Shown here: positions 1-8,921 of the stretch, piece by piece
Position numbering within the stretch: the stretch's first letter is position 1
Layout of the letters: each line of letters starts with the position of its first letter
The notes under the pieces: generated by a model
Database searches by the model: none
Seen by the model: the letters and a program-made list of their open reading frames with translations, nothing else
Told to the model about the DNA's origin: nothing
Assembly: GCF_900167365.1 (NCBI RefSeq)
Contig: NZ_FUXL01000002.1
Location: forward strand, 62,001 to 126,000
DNA from: Consotaella salsifontis
Lineage (GTDB): Bacteria; Pseudomonadota; Alphaproteobacteria; Rhizobiales; Rhizobiaceae
Direction of reading: 5' to 3'
DNA length: 64,000 nucleotides
Translations under genes and position numbers: made by a program

Positions 1-9
1 CCGGAGGCG

Positions 10-513
10 ATGATCGAGTTTTTCGCGGACCAGATGGACCCGAACACGCTGCGCGCGACGCTGCGGATCGTTCTGGCGCTCGTGCTGGCCGGCATCATCG
101 GCCTTGACCGGGAGATCGGAGGCCACACCGCCGGGCTGCGGACACACATGGTGGTGAGCGTCGGCGCCTGTCTGGTGACGCTCCTCATGATCCGCATGAC
201 GAGCCAGTTCTCCGGGGAATCGATCCGCATTGACCCCGTGCGGGTGATCGAGGCGGTCACGTCCGGCGTCGCTTTTCTCGCCGCCGGGGCAATCATTCAG
301 GCGAGAGGGCGGGTTCGCGGACTGACCACGGGCGGCTCGCTGTGGATCGCCGGCGTCTCGGGCCTCGCGTGTGGCCTTGGGGAATATCTGCTGGCGGTGA
401 TCGCTGTGATCAGCACCATGCTCGTCCTGCGCGGCGTCAAATGGATCGAGCACAAATGGCTGAAAAAGACCAATGCCGACCAGGACGACGCCGACCAGGA
501 CGACCGCTGCTGA
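10..513 (+). CDS. MgtC/SapB family inner-membrane protein
   Basis: This 167-residue protein is almost entirely hydrophobic, with about five predicted membrane spans (roughly residues 15-34, 46-64, 85-101, 107-125 and 128-144). The N-terminal segment LAGIIGLDREIGGHTAGLRTH is the signature of the MgtC/SapB family, in which a conserved Asp/Arg pair follows the first helix. A GGAGG ribosome-binding site lies 4 bases before the ATG. Family members are linked to magnesium limitation and acid stress, but their activity is not settled, so only the family is assigned. The tail is hydrophilic with two near-identical copies of DQDD. It converges on the next gene with only 6 bases between stops. Confidence 0.85.
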   Translation: MIEFFADQMDPNTLRATLRIVLALVLAGIIGLDREIGGHTAGLRTHMVVSVGACLVTLLMIRMTSQFSGESIRIDPVRVIEAVTSGVAFLAAGAIIQARGRVRGLTTGGSLWIAGVSGLACGLGEYLLAVIAVISTMLVLRGVKWIEHKWLKKTNADQDDADQDDRC

Positions 514-519
514 CACCGG

Positions 520-1395
520 TTAGCGGCGCACGGCGGCCGAAAGCGGCGCCGCCGTATCCGCAGTGGTAACGGAGAAGGCGCTGAGCTCCTCGGGTGTCAG
601 CACATAGAGCGCCTCCGGCGGTGTGCGCATCGCCTTGATCCACAGGGCGGGCTCGATTCCCATATCGACCAGAAGCTGCTGGCATTCGGCGATCAGGTCC
701 TGCACCTGCGAGATCGAGCGGTCCAGATCCATTGGGGTGCCGGCGCCCTCTTCAGACGGCACCACCGAATAGACCTGATGGACACCGATCCACGCGTGGG
801 CGCCCGCCGTTCTGGTGACGCCGCCGGAAAAGAGAAGCGGGCAGGCAGAAGCGCAATAGCCGTCGTCGGGAACAGCCGTCGCCAGCCCCTTCTCGCGCAC
901 CAGCCGCGCCATTTCGATGGCGTCCGTCACCGATCCGCCCGGAGAATGGATATGAAGCGTCTTGATGCGCTGTCCGTATTCCTCGACGATGGAGCGGAAA
1001 TTCTCCGCCGTGCCGACCTCGATGCGACCAACGGCGGAAAGGTCCTCACCCGCCAGGACGAACTTCATCGGCTCGGCGATGGCCGAAGGGTCCAGGGGAC
1101 CCGAATAGCCGGGCAAGGTCGGTTCTCCCCGGTCCGGCCCGACAGGGAAGGACTTCGGCAGATAGGGGCGAACCTGATCACCAGCCGTAGGCGGATCGAG
1201 CGGAAGCGGCCCCGTACGCGCCAAGCCCGCACGGCTGGCGGCGACCTGCGCAAGCTCGCGGTAGTCCAGTGCCACCATTGCGGCAGCCAGACCCAGCAGC
1301 AGGTAGAACACCGTCCGCAGGTCGAGAACCTCCGGCAGCGCCTGCCGCACTTGTTCCCAAAAACTTGGCGAAGGATCGAAGCGACTGACGGTCAT
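520..1395 (-). CDS. Membrane-anchored ClpP-like serine protease family protein (COG3904 type)
   Basis: The protein has 291 residues. One N-terminal membrane span (about residues 27-44) is followed by a ClpP/crotonase-fold domain. Visible landmarks are the oxyanion-region HSPGG at 150-154, a candidate nucleophile Ser183 in YCASACPLLF, and a candidate His206 in WIGVHQVY. The arrangement is typical of alphaproteobacterial COG3904 proteins, which are predicted periplasmic proteases or protease-like proteins with unknown substrate. Its ATG overlaps the stop of the upstream membrane protein by 4 bases, so the two are probably translationally coupled. Peptidase activity is inferred from the fold only. 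Confidence 0.7.
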   Translation of the reverse strand: MTVSRFDPSPSFWEQVRQALPEVLDLRTVFYLLLGLAAAMVALDYRELAQVAASRAGLARTGPLPLDPPTAGDQVRPYLPKSFPVGPDRGEPTLPGYSGPLDPSAIAEPMKFVLAGEDLSAVGRIEVGTAENFRSIVEEYGQRIKTLHIHSPGGSVTDAIEMARLVREKGLATAVPDDGYCASACPLLFSGGVTRTAGAHAWIGVHQVYSVVPSEEGAGTPMDLDRSISQVQDLIAECQQLLVDMGIEPALWIKAMRTPPEALYVLTPEELSAFSVTTADTAAPLSAAVRR

Positions 1396-2684
1396 CGAAC
1401 GGCCTTCGGAAAGACGTGCGGCTCGGGTCTACGGGCTTCGCGCTCGACGATCACGCTGTCCAGCACAGCCCCGTCCTGCGAAGCCCCCTCCTCCATCTCG
1501 GCCGACTTCAGCTTGCGCTGAATCTTGAGCGCCCGCATCAGTTCGGCGGCGCTCATATCACCGGTTTCGCTCTCTTCGCCCTCCTCGCGGCGGATCGCAT
1601 CCTGAACGATGCAGAGAATGAAGATCAGAACAGCCGGCAGAAGGTCGATGGAGATCGCGCCCGCCCACGACGGCAGGAAGTCGCGCGCATAGCGAATGAC
1701 CGCTTCCGGCGCCGACAGCGGAGTGAAGCGAAGATCCTCCACGGCAGGCCGCGCGAGGATCTCATCGGCGGCGGAAGCCAGCGCCTTGCTCTGCGCCTGG
1801 ACCGCGTTCTCGACCTTGCCGACCACCTCGCTCTGTCGGTTCTGGAGATCGGCGTTCCCCCCGTCCGCGACGGGGGCGATGAAGGTGCGGCCGAGGTCCT
1901 CCGCCGCCCGACGCACCGCCGGCGCAACGGACGTCTGCTCCAGCGCGGTGATGATGCCGGAAAGCCGCACCGCTTCTTCCGCGTAGGCGTTGGCCCGCTC
2001 ATCGATCGGCCCCTGCCCCGACACGAGGCGGCGCATGGCGGCAAGCCGCTCGCCGCCCTGCTGGAACAGGCCCTTGACCGCCTCGCGAGAGCCCTCGATC
2101 TCACCCTGAAGACCGGATAGCTGGCTCGACATCTGGCTAAGGAGCTGAACCACGGTGCCGGAGCCCGACGTGCCCGTCAGCGCGCCAGACGAACGCTCCT
2201 CCTCGGCTAGGCGCGCAAAGCGCTCGGAGGCGAGCTGGATATCGGGCAGAAGGCTCTGCGCGGCGAGCGCATTCTCGTGCGCCCCGTTGAGCTTGTCCTG
2301 GTAGCTTTCGGTGGTGATGGCGAGATGCTGCTCCAGCGCTGCCGACCCTGCCAGCGCAGCCGCGTTGAGCCAGGAGGACATGGCCATGATCATCGCTGCG
2401 CCCAACGCCATGGCGATGTAGAGGAGGCCCCGGCTCGACGATTGGCGCACATGCGGCATAAAGCGCATGAGATACGACCAAAAGGCGTAGATCCCGACGG
2501 ATACCGCCGAGGCATAAATGATGGCGCCAAGGAGGACGACGGTCGGCGAGCCGTCGAGCAGCTCGCGCACACCGAGATAGGTGTAGACGCCGCTCGCCAT
2601 GGAAAGGACGGCCAGCGTTGCCCGCGTCGTGCTGTCGAGGCGGGAAAGCTGCCCGCGCAATGTCGAGGAATGCGCCACGCCCAT
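1392..2684 (-). CDS. Four-helix membrane protein with central coiled-coil region, function unknown
   Basis: With the ATG at 2684 (GGAGG 9 bases upstream) the product has 430 residues; an in-frame ATG at 2717 lacks a ribosome-binding site and is less likely. Three hydrophobic segments lie near the N terminus (the SMASGVYTYLGV region, VVLLGAIIYASAVSVGIYAF, and LLYIAMALGAAMIMAMSSWL), then about 230 polar, Glu/Gln/Ala-rich residues likely to form helices, then a final span near SIDLLPAVLIFILCIV. I do not recognise a named family. It forms a two-gene operon with the ClpP-like protein through an ATGA overlap and may act as its membrane partner. A CtrA-type box lies about 112 bases upstream. Confidence 0.65.
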   Translation of the reverse strand: MGVAHSSTLRGQLSRLDSTTRATLAVLSMASGVYTYLGVRELLDGSPTVVLLGAIIYASAVSVGIYAFWSYLMRFMPHVRQSSSRGLLYIAMALGAAMIMAMSSWLNAAALAGSAALEQHLAITTESYQDKLNGAHENALAAQSLLPDIQLASERFARLAEEERSSGALTGTSGSGTVVQLLSQMSSQLSGLQGEIEGSREAVKGLFQQGGERLAAMRRLVSGQGPIDERANAYAEEAVRLSGIITALEQTSVAPAVRRAAEDLGRTFIAPVADGGNADLQNRQSEVVGKVENAVQAQSKALASAADEILARPAVEDLRFTPLSAPEAVIRYARDFLPSWAGAISIDLLPAVLIFILCIVQDAIRREEGEESETGDMSAAELMRALKIQRKLKSAEMEEGASQDGAVLDSVIVEREARRPEPHVFPKAVR

Positions 2685-3140
2685 TCGCTCTGGCCTCCGT
2701 CTCGATTGGACAGACATGGCAGGCGCCGCGAGCCGCCAGCGACGACGACACATGAGGTTCGCGCCGACGTCAGCGGGCCGGCCACGCCGCCACCGTTAAT
2801 TGAAGATTAACGTCGGTGCCGTCGCGAGGCATCCCTCAATGCCGCGCTGTCCCCGTCAAAGTGAAAAGAACGTTAACAAGGAATGTCGACTCGAGTGCAG
2901 GACGAGCGAATGGAGGGCGCCGGAAACCAAGCGCCGCAACCTTCGCTAAGCTTTTCTGAAGATGGGAAAGGAGAAAGTAGAGGTGCGCTCGCGCGAACCC
3001 TTCAACCGCACCTCCCGCCCGAGAGGCGCCACGCCTTGAGACCCGACAGCCGACTCGGCCAAGCTTGACCGCCACCGTTGGCGTCAAACCGTCAAGGGCA
3101 TCGGATGCTCGATCAACAGACTCCGAACGGAGCGATATCC
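2685..3140. other. Intergenic region with CtrA-type site, otherwise no gene seen
   Basis: This 456-base gap separates the membrane-protein operon from the 3' end of rirA. It holds a TTAA-N7-TTAAC motif at 2796-2811 and a second isolated GTTAAC near 2871. Short open frames here lack ribosome-binding sites and protein-like composition, so I call none. Confidence 0.5.
2796..2811 (-). promoter_or_regulatory. Candidate CtrA-binding box
   Basis: The sequence TTAA, seven bases, TTAAC fits the full CtrA consensus TTAA-N7-TTAAC and reads as a TTAA-N7-TTAAC match on both strands. It lies about 112 bases upstream of the membrane protein starting at 2684, a normal place for a promoter element. CtrA is the cell-cycle master regulator of alphaproteobacteria, so the membrane protein/ClpP-like operon may be cell-cycle controlled. 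The match is seen in the sequence; binding is inferred. Confidence 0.5.
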
Positions 3141-3632
3141 TCAGAGAGCCGCCGCGCCCTCCAAAGGCGGCTCGTGTGGCGCGACCGGAGCGGATTCGCC
3201 AAGTCCCAGCCGACTGCGCACACTGCTCTTCTCTTCCACCAGATCGGCGATCGTGTAGCTTTCGAGGGTGGAAAGGAACGCGTTCAGCGCCGCATGAAGC
3301 GCCGCGCTGAGACCACAGCTATCGATCAGCGGGCAATCGGCGGCTCCCGTCTCGAAGCACTCCGACAGACCAAAGCTTTCTTCGGTCAACTCGACGACGG
3401 CTCGCAGTGTAATCTCGCTCGCCGGGCGGGCAAGCTTGATCCCGCCCTTGCGTCCCCTCAGGGTCGAGACCATTCCGGCTTCCACCAAAGGCTGGAGGAT
3501 CTTGAAAAGGAAAAGATCCGAAACGCCATAGGATTTGGCGATGTCGCCGACGCGGCTCAGACGACCATCGTCATTGGCAGCGCAGTACATCAAGATCCGG
3601 ATGGCGTAGTTGGTGTGGCGCGTCAGTCGCAT
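3141..3632 (-). CDS. rirA: Rrf2-family iron-responsive repressor RirA
   Basis: The 163-residue protein begins MRLTRHTNYAIRILMYCAAN, the typical Rrf2 winged-helix start, with the recognition-helix region YGVSDLFLFKILQPL at about 35-49. Three cysteines at 92, 100 and 106 match the Fe-S ligands of rhizobial RirA, and ELTEESFGLSECFE is a strong RirA match. RirA represses iron-uptake genes when its cluster is intact. The ATG at 3632 is preferred over the adjacent GTG at 3635, because GGGAGG sits 5 bases before the ATG and too close to the GTG. The gene lies upstream of, and in line with, the ccm operon end, but each probably has its own promoter. Confidence 0.88.
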   Translation of the reverse strand: MRLTRHTNYAIRILMYCAANDDGRLSRVGDIAKSYGVSDLFLFKILQPLVEAGMVSTLRGRKGGIKLARPASEITLRAVVELTEESFGLSECFETGAADCPLIDSCGLSAALHAALNAFLSTLESYTIADLVEEKSSVRSRLGLGESAPVAPHEPPLEGAAAL

Positions 3633-3744
3633 CACTCCCTCCCATCGTTGGGCGACGAATCATACTAGGCCGCCCGGACGATAAGAGGGAAATAAAACTC
3701 GACAATTCGCCGCGACTTGGCGCCGCGCCCCCTTACCCCGAAGT

Positions 3745-4245
3745 TCAGCTTTCCTTCCGCTGAGCCAGGAGATCGGCGATCGCCGCTTCTTCATCCGCAG
3801 TCAGCGCGGTCGGCGCGGCCGGCCGCCGCCTTCGCGCACCGGACGCGAGGAACAGGCCTCCGATGATGAGCACGACGACCGGCATCCCCCAAAGCGCGAC
3901 CGTCTTCCATTCGAGGCGCGGCTTCAGCAACACGAACTCGCCATAGCGCGAGACGAGATAGTCCCGGACGTCTTCGTCACTGTCGCCCGCCATCAGCCGC
4001 TGGCGCACGAGAACGCGGAGATCCTTGGCGAGATCGGCGTTGGAATCGTCGATGGACTGGTTCTGGCAGACGAGGCAGCGCAGCCCCTCTGAAATCTGAC
4101 GGGCGCGCGCTTCCAGCGCCGGGTCGGCGAGCATCTCGTCGGGCTGGACGGCCATGGCGGGAGAAGGACCGAAGCCAACTTTCGCATTCGGCAGGGCGAA
4201 CCATGCGAAGGTCGTCAAGAGGAAGAGCGCAATGAACCGCCTCAT
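3745..4245 (-). CDS. ccmH: Cytochrome c maturation protein CcmH (CycL)
   Basis: The 166-residue protein has an N-terminal signal/anchor (about residues 4-20), the periplasmic thiol motif RCLVCQNQS (Cys57 and Cys60) and a second span near residues 116-134. CcmH keeps the apocytochrome CxxCH cysteines reduced and works with CcmF and CcmI in haem ligation. The start ATG overlaps the stop of ccmF by 4 bases. It is the last gene of a ccmI-ccmE-ccmF-ccmH operon, the order known as cycHJKL in rhizobia. It is the short, single-domain form, not the fusion to a TPR domain seen in E. coli. Confidence 0.93.
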   Translation of the reverse strand: MRRFIALFLLTTFAWFALPNAKVGFGPSPAMAVQPDEMLADPALEARARQISEGLRCLVCQNQSIDDSNADLAKDLRVLVRQRLMAGDSDEDVRDYLVSRYGEFVLLKPRLEWKTVALWGMPVVVLIIGGLFLASGARRRRPAAPTALTADEEAAIADLLAQRKES

Positions 4246-6233
4246 GCCCCAACCTCCGTCCTGGCAGGCTTGGCGGCCTTGCGACGCGCGGGCGCGCCGA
4301 CCCGCAGCCGCCGGTCCGCCAGCGAGACCATGCCGCCGAAACCCATCACCACGGCGCCGAGCCAGATCAGCGTCACCAACGGCTTCCACCAGACGCGAAC
4401 CACCACCGCGCCGCCGTTCGAATCGGAATCCCCCAGCGCGAGATAGAGCTGGGACATGAGCCGCGTGTGGATCGCCGATTCGGTCGTCGGCATCTGGCGG
4501 GCCGGATAGGCGCGTTTGGTCGGCTCCAACGTCCCCGCTGCCACTCCGCCGCGGGAAAGCGCGAAATGAGCCACCTCCTCGCTGTAGTTCGGCCCCTCCC
4601 GCTTCGACATTCCCTCGAAGCGGATTTCGTAGCCGCCGGAGCGCAGCACGTCGCCCGGCTTCACCGTCGTGACGAGTTCGGTCTGGAAGGCGCTGGCCGC
4701 GACGATCCCGAGCACCGTCATGCCGAGACCGAAATGCGCAATGGCCGTGCCGAAGGCCGAGCGCGGCAGGCCAATAAAGCGCAGCCACGCGACCGAAGGC
4801 CCCGCGCGTGGCAAGCCGGCCCTGAAGAACAGGTCCGTGAGACTGCCGAGCATGAGAAAGGCGGCGAGGCCGAAGCCGAATGCAGACAGTACGCGCGCCC
4901 CGCCCTCCAGCGCGAGCACCACGATGATGACAGCAAGCGCCACGCCCGCCGAGACGTAGAGCCGCTGCGTCGCGGCCCACAGATCGCCGCGCTTCCACGC
5001 CAGCAGCGGGCCGAAGGGCACGGCGATGAGGAGCGGCACCATGAGCGGCGCGAATGTGAGATCGAAGAAGGGCGCGCCGACGGAGATCTTGGCGCCGTTC
5101 AGTACCTCTAAAAGCAGCGGATACAACGTGCCGACGAGCACGGTCGCCGTCGCCGTGGTCAGGAAGAGATTGTTGAAGACGAGAGCGCCTTCCCGCGAGA
5201 TCGGAGCGAAGAGCCCGCCCGCCTCCAGCGTTCCGGCACGGGCCGCGAACAGCGCCAGCGAACCGCCGATGAAGACGACCAGAATGGCCAGGACGAAGAC
5301 GCCGCGCGTCGGATCGGTGGCAAAGGCGTGCACCGAGGTCAAGACGCCCGAGCGCACCAGGAACGTGCCCATCAACGACAGAGAGAAGGTCAGGATGGCG
5401 AGGAGGATGGTCCAGATCTTCAACGCCGCGCGCTTCTCCATCACCAGGGCGGAATGAAGCAGCGCCGTGCCCGCGAGCCACGGCATGAAAGAGGCGTTTT
5501 CCACCGGGTCCCAATACCACCAGCCGCCCCAGCCGAGCTCGTAATAGGCCCAGTAGGACCCCATCGCGATGCCGAGCGTCAGGAACACCCAGGCCGCCAG
5601 GGTCCACGGCCGCACCCAGCGGGCCCAGGCGGCATCCACCCGCCCGTCGATGAGCGCCGCCACGGCGAAGGAGAAGGCGATCGAGAAGCCGACATAGCCG
5701 AGATAGAGGAGCGGCGGATGGATCGCGAGCCCCAGGTCCTGGAGGATCGGGTTGAGGTCCTGCCCCTCGATCGGGGGCGGCATCAGGCGGATGAACGGGT
5801 TGGACGTGGTCAGGATGAAGAGGAGAAAGGCGACCGTGACCCACGCCTGAACCGACAGGACGGTGGCCTTGAGCGAGGGCGGCAGGTCATGCCCGAGCAG
5901 CGCGACAAGCGCGCCGAAGAGGCCGAGGATCAGAACCCAAAGGAGCATCGAGCCTTCGTGATTGCCCCAGGCGCTCGTGAACTTATAGATCAGCGGCTGC
6001 TGCGAATGGGAATTCTCGAAGACGTTGAGGACCGAAAAGTCCGAGGTCACATAGGCCGCCACGAGCCCACCGAACGCCAGAGCAATCAAGAGGAATGTGC
6101 CGAGCGCGGCGCTTATCCCGACGGCCATTAGGCGCGTGTCGCCGGTCCGGGCGCCCCAAAGCGGCAGCACCGACTGCACCAGAGCGATTCCGAGCGCCAG
6201 GATAAGGGCGTAATGGCCGGTCTCTACGATCAT
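4242..6233 (-). CDS. ccmF: Haem lyase subunit CcmF (CycK)
   Basis: The 663-residue polytopic membrane protein carries the tryptophan-rich WWD signature [20 protein letters not shown], which presents haem at the periplasmic face, and many hydrophobic spans along its length. CcmF transfers haem from holo-CcmE to apocytochrome c with CcmH and CcmI. The ATG at 6233 overlaps the ccmE stop by 4 bases; a longer reading frame upstream is the shadow of ccmE. The length agrees with the family (about 650 residues), and no interruption is seen. Confidence 0.95.
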   Translation of the reverse strand: MIVETGHYALILALGIALVQSVLPLWGARTGDTRLMAVGISAALGTFLLIALAFGGLVAAYVTSDFSVLNVFENSHSQQPLIYKFTSAWGNHEGSMLLWVLILGLFGALVALLGHDLPPSLKATVLSVQAWVTVAFLLFILTTSNPFIRLMPPPIEGQDLNPILQDLGLAIHPPLLYLGYVGFSIAFSFAVAALIDGRVDAAWARWVRPWTLAAWVFLTLGIAMGSYWAYYELGWGGWWYWDPVENASFMPWLAGTALLHSALVMEKRAALKIWTILLAILTFSLSLMGTFLVRSGVLTSVHAFATDPTRGVFVLAILVVFIGGSLALFAARAGTLEAGGLFAPISREGALVFNNLFLTTATATVLVGTLYPLLLEVLNGAKISVGAPFFDLTFAPLMVPLLIAVPFGPLLAWKRGDLWAATQRLYVSAGVALAVIIVVLALEGGARVLSAFGFGLAAFLMLGSLTDLFFRAGLPRAGPSVAWLRFIGLPRSAFGTAIAHFGLGMTVLGIVAASAFQTELVTTVKPGDVLRSGGYEIRFEGMSKREGPNYSEEVAHFALSRGGVAAGTLEPTKRAYPARQMPTTESAIHTRLMSQLYLALGDSDSNGGAVVVRVWWKPLVTLIWLGAVVMGFGGMVSLADRRLRVGAPARRKAAKPARTEVGA

Positions 6234-6721
6234 GCGCCCGCTCCGACGTGCGGCGCGGGCGTTGCGGGAGCCGAAGCCGTTGGCTCTCCCGTATGCTGCC
6301 AAAGGCCACGCGCCTTGAGATCGTCCTCGACTTCCTTGGGCATGTAATTTTCGTCGTGCTTGGCGAGGACGGAGTCCGCGACGAAGACATGATCCGGGCT
6401 GAGCGTTCCCTCCGCCACGACGCCCTGCCCCTCGCGGAAAAGGTCCGGCAGGAGGCCTGTGAACGTGACCGGGACGGACTGCACCGTATCGGTGATGCGG
6501 AAACGGACAGTCTGCGAGGCGCCGCGCTCGACGGAGCCTTCCTCGACGAGACCACCGAGGCGCACGCGCTGGCTCGGCGACGGCGCCTTTTCCGCGATGT
6601 CGGTGGGAGACATGAAGAAGGCGATGGAGTCGGAAAGCGCCGTCAGCACCAGCCCTGCCGCCACCGCCAGGACCATCATCACACCGCCGATGGAAAACAG
6701 GCGCTTTTGCTTGCGTGTCAT
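6230..6721 (-). CDS. ccmE: Haem chaperone CcmE (CycJ)
   Basis: The 163-residue protein has one N-terminal membrane anchor (about residues 9-28) and an OB-fold periplasmic domain. The haem-binding motif is intact: His122 in KHDENYMP is the residue that binds haem covalently, followed by Tyr126. CcmE receives haem from CcmABCD and hands it to CcmF. Start and stop both overlap neighbouring genes by 4 bases (ATGA), giving tight coupling to ccmI and ccmF. The ccmABC genes are not in this window. Confidence 0.95.
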   Translation of the reverse strand: MTRKQKRLFSIGGVMMVLAVAAGLVLTALSDSIAFFMSPTDIAEKAPSPSQRVRLGGLVEEGSVERGASQTVRFRITDTVQSVPVTFTGLLPDLFREGQGVVAEGTLSPDHVFVADSVLAKHDENYMPKEVEDDLKARGLWQHTGEPTASAPATPAPHVGAGA

Positions 6722-8259
6722 GGTGTCTTCGTCTCCCCTTCGGCGGCCAGCCCAAGCTGGCGCGCCAATACGGCGATGTCCTGGCGCTCCGGCGTTCCGT
6801 CGGCAAAAGCCTTCTCGGCCTTCTGAAACGCCAAGCGCGCGCTGTCGCGATCATTCAGAACGGCATAGGATCGGATCAGTCTTTTCCAGCCTTCCACGTC
6901 GTTCGGCTGTGTGTCTAGCTTTTCGGCGAGCTGCGCGACCATGCCCTTGATCATCGCCTGCCGGTCTGTTGCCGAGAGTTCCGCGGCGGCGGCCATGTCG
7001 GCAGCGCTCGGTTCCGGCATGGCCTGCGCGGCCGAAGCCGATCGATCAGGGGGCGGCGCCCCATTGCTCTCAGAATCGAGCCCCAGTTCGGTGCTCAACG
7101 CATTGATCGCGGTCCGCTCAGGCGTCTCCGGCGCGAACAGCTTTTCGGCGTCCGCAAGCGCTTGGCGTGCCTTATCCCGCTCTCCAAGGACGGCATAGGA
7201 GCGGATCAGCGTCCGCCATCCGTCGGCATCCTCCGGCGTCTGCCGCAGCCTCTCCGCCAGCCGCGAAACCATGCCCTGGATCATCTCCTGACGATCGCCT
7301 GGCGAGAGCGAGGCCGCAGCTTCCATATCGGCGCCCGTAGGGCCCGGCATTGATGGCGCGGTCGCGCTCGCTGGAGGGCTGGAGGAGGACGCATTCGCCT
7401 CGGCTGTTGCATCGCCGCTCTTTCCGAGATGCGAGCGCGCATCGGAGAGCCCCTCCTGGGCGATCTTCATCCAGGGCGCGTCGGGCGTGCTGTCGGCGAT
7501 CAGCGCGCTCCAAGCGCGCTCGGCGGCCGCGTAGTCCTCTTCCTGGCTGTCGTCGAGCGCGACGAAGAAGCGGGCGGGCAGGAAACTCTTGTCCTGGCTG
7601 ACGGCGCGATCGAAGGCGGCACGCGCTTCGTCGGTGACTTCACCGCCCGCGATACGCGTCAGTGCTTCCCCAAGGCCCGATTCGCGCATCGGCGAGGTGC
7701 CGAGCAGGCGGATCGCGTTGCGGAAAGCCTTGGCCGCGTCTTCGGGACGGTTGAGCCTCAGATAGACCGGCGCGATGACATCCCACCCCCGGCCGTCGTC
7801 CGGAGCATCCTTGAGCCGCTGCTCGACGTGGGCGATCAGCGCCTCGGTGCTGGAATCCTGAGGCGCCATGCGCCGTGCGGCGAGCGGCAGGTCGGGTGTG
7901 CCGGGCGAACCGATGGTGGAATAAAGGCCGAAGGCTACGCCTGGAACGAAGAGCGCGACGAGGACCGCGAAGATGGCGACATTAGAGGTGATGGACTGAC
8001 GCGACGGCGACGTAGCGCCGGCGCGCTTGGCGGCCCTGAGCAACCGCCGTCCGATTTCCGCCTTCGCGGTCTCCGCCTCCTCCGGCGTTATGGTGCCGCG
8101 GGCGACATCGCCCTCGAGTTCCGCGAGCTGCGCGCCGTAGACCTCGACATCGTGCTCGGCGTTGGAGGGCTGAAGCCCCGCTTCGGGCCGGAACAACGGC
8201 CACAGAACAAGAAGGGTGAACAGCGCTGTGAGGCCGGCGGCCAGAATCCAGAACAACAT
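6718..8259 (-). CDS. ccmI: Cytochrome c biogenesis protein CcmI (CycH) with duplicated C-terminal module
   Basis: This 513-residue protein has two N-terminal membrane spans (about residues 3-22 and 94-113) separated by a cytoplasmic loop, then a periplasmic region with TPR repeats that hold the apocytochrome C terminus. The C-terminal part contains two successive copies of one module, residues 304-396 and 414-507. Each starts PxPxxADM, includes a DRQxMIxGMVxxLAEKL-like helix and [12 protein letters not shown], and ends in ELGLxxE/QLGLAAE. From memory, a typical alphaproteobacterial CcmI has one copy and is shorter. It is the first gene of the ccm operon and overlaps ccmE by 4 bases. Confidence 0.9.
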   Translation of the reverse strand: MLFWILAAGLTALFTLLVLWPLFRPEAGLQPSNAEHDVEVYGAQLAELEGDVARGTITPEEAETAKAEIGRRLLRAAKRAGATSPSRQSITSNVAIFAVLVALFVPGVAFGLYSTIGSPGTPDLPLAARRMAPQDSSTEALIAHVEQRLKDAPDDGRGWDVIAPVYLRLNRPEDAAKAFRNAIRLLGTSPMRESGLGEALTRIAGGEVTDEARAAFDRAVSQDKSFLPARFFVALDDSQEEDYAAAERAWSALIADSTPDAPWMKIAQEGLSDARSHLGKSGDATAEANASSSSPPASATAPSMPGPTGADMEAAASLSPGDRQEMIQGMVSRLAERLRQTPEDADGWRTLIRSYAVLGERDKARQALADAEKLFAPETPERTAINALSTELGLDSESNGAPPPDRSASAAQAMPEPSAADMAAAAELSATDRQAMIKGMVAQLAEKLDTQPNDVEGWKRLIRSYAVLNDRDSARLAFQKAEKAFADGTPERQDIAVLARQLGLAAEGETKTP

Positions 8260-8441
8260 GACGCTCGCAATTTCGGGCGACGGAAACGGCCGCTAACCCT
8301 CACGCCCATCCAGTTGCCGACCATTGTTGCCGGTCCGACAGCCAGAAGGATTTCGCCCGGCCCTTACCAGAATCCCGGATGCCGAGGCGATTCAATTTCT
8401 CGACAGGTAGGCCGATGTCCCTGAAATCGTTATGACCTGGA

Positions 8442-8837
8442 TCATACGACGACCTGCCAAGTGCCGCGCTCGGTGCGGCAGGCGGTGCCGGTTTGCTCGA
8501 AGGTCCCGGAGCGATTGACCACGGTCTGCTTGTATCCCCGGCAATCTTGCGTTCCGATCCGATAAAGTTGGGTCGGCACGACCTGCCCCTGGACGGAGCC
8601 GGCCTTCCAGGCCACGGCCTCGCCGGCTGGAGCGAACTGAAGCGCCTGGAACTCAGCCAGGAGCGCATTGTCCCTGGCCTCACCGGACAGCCTCACGCCT
8701 TTGATCTGGCCGACCAGTCCGGCGCCAAGATCTTTCGCTCCTTCGGCGAACGGACTCGTGACCCCGCCCTGGGTCAAGCAGCCCCCCAGAGCCAAGGCCA
8801 GCAGTGCCGGCGCAGCCGCGTTGAAAAACCTACGCAT
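8442..8837 (-). CDS. Small outer-membrane lipoprotein, surface-antigen-like
   Basis: Using the ATG at 8837 (GAGGGG just upstream), the product is 131 residues with a lipoprotein signal ending in the lipobox LGGC (Cys20). The C-terminal half, with DCRGYKQTV and GTACRTERGTWQVV, resembles the Cys-containing C-terminal domain of the 17-kDa surface antigen family of alphaproteobacteria, whose function is unknown. It lies between the ccm operon and the sensor kinase, all on the minus strand, about 85 bases after the kinase stop. It may be co-transcribed with the two-component genes. Confidence 0.7.
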   Translation of the reverse strand: MRRFFNAAAPALLALALGGCLTQGGVTSPFAEGAKDLGAGLVGQIKGVRLSGEARDNALLAEFQALQFAPAGEAVAWKAGSVQGQVVPTQLYRIGTQDCRGYKQTVVNRSGTFEQTGTACRTERGTWQVVV

Positions 8838-8921
8838 CGCCCCTCGATTCAACACCCCAACGCCGTCCCTCGCTCGCGTCTGCCATGCCGGCACTACGCC
8901 TCGACGCACAGAAATAATACC

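Noticed and set aside
2836-3087. An 83-codon minus-strand open frame in the gap before rirA
   Set aside because: No ribosome-binding site, no recognisable domain and uneven composition; the gap looks regulatory.
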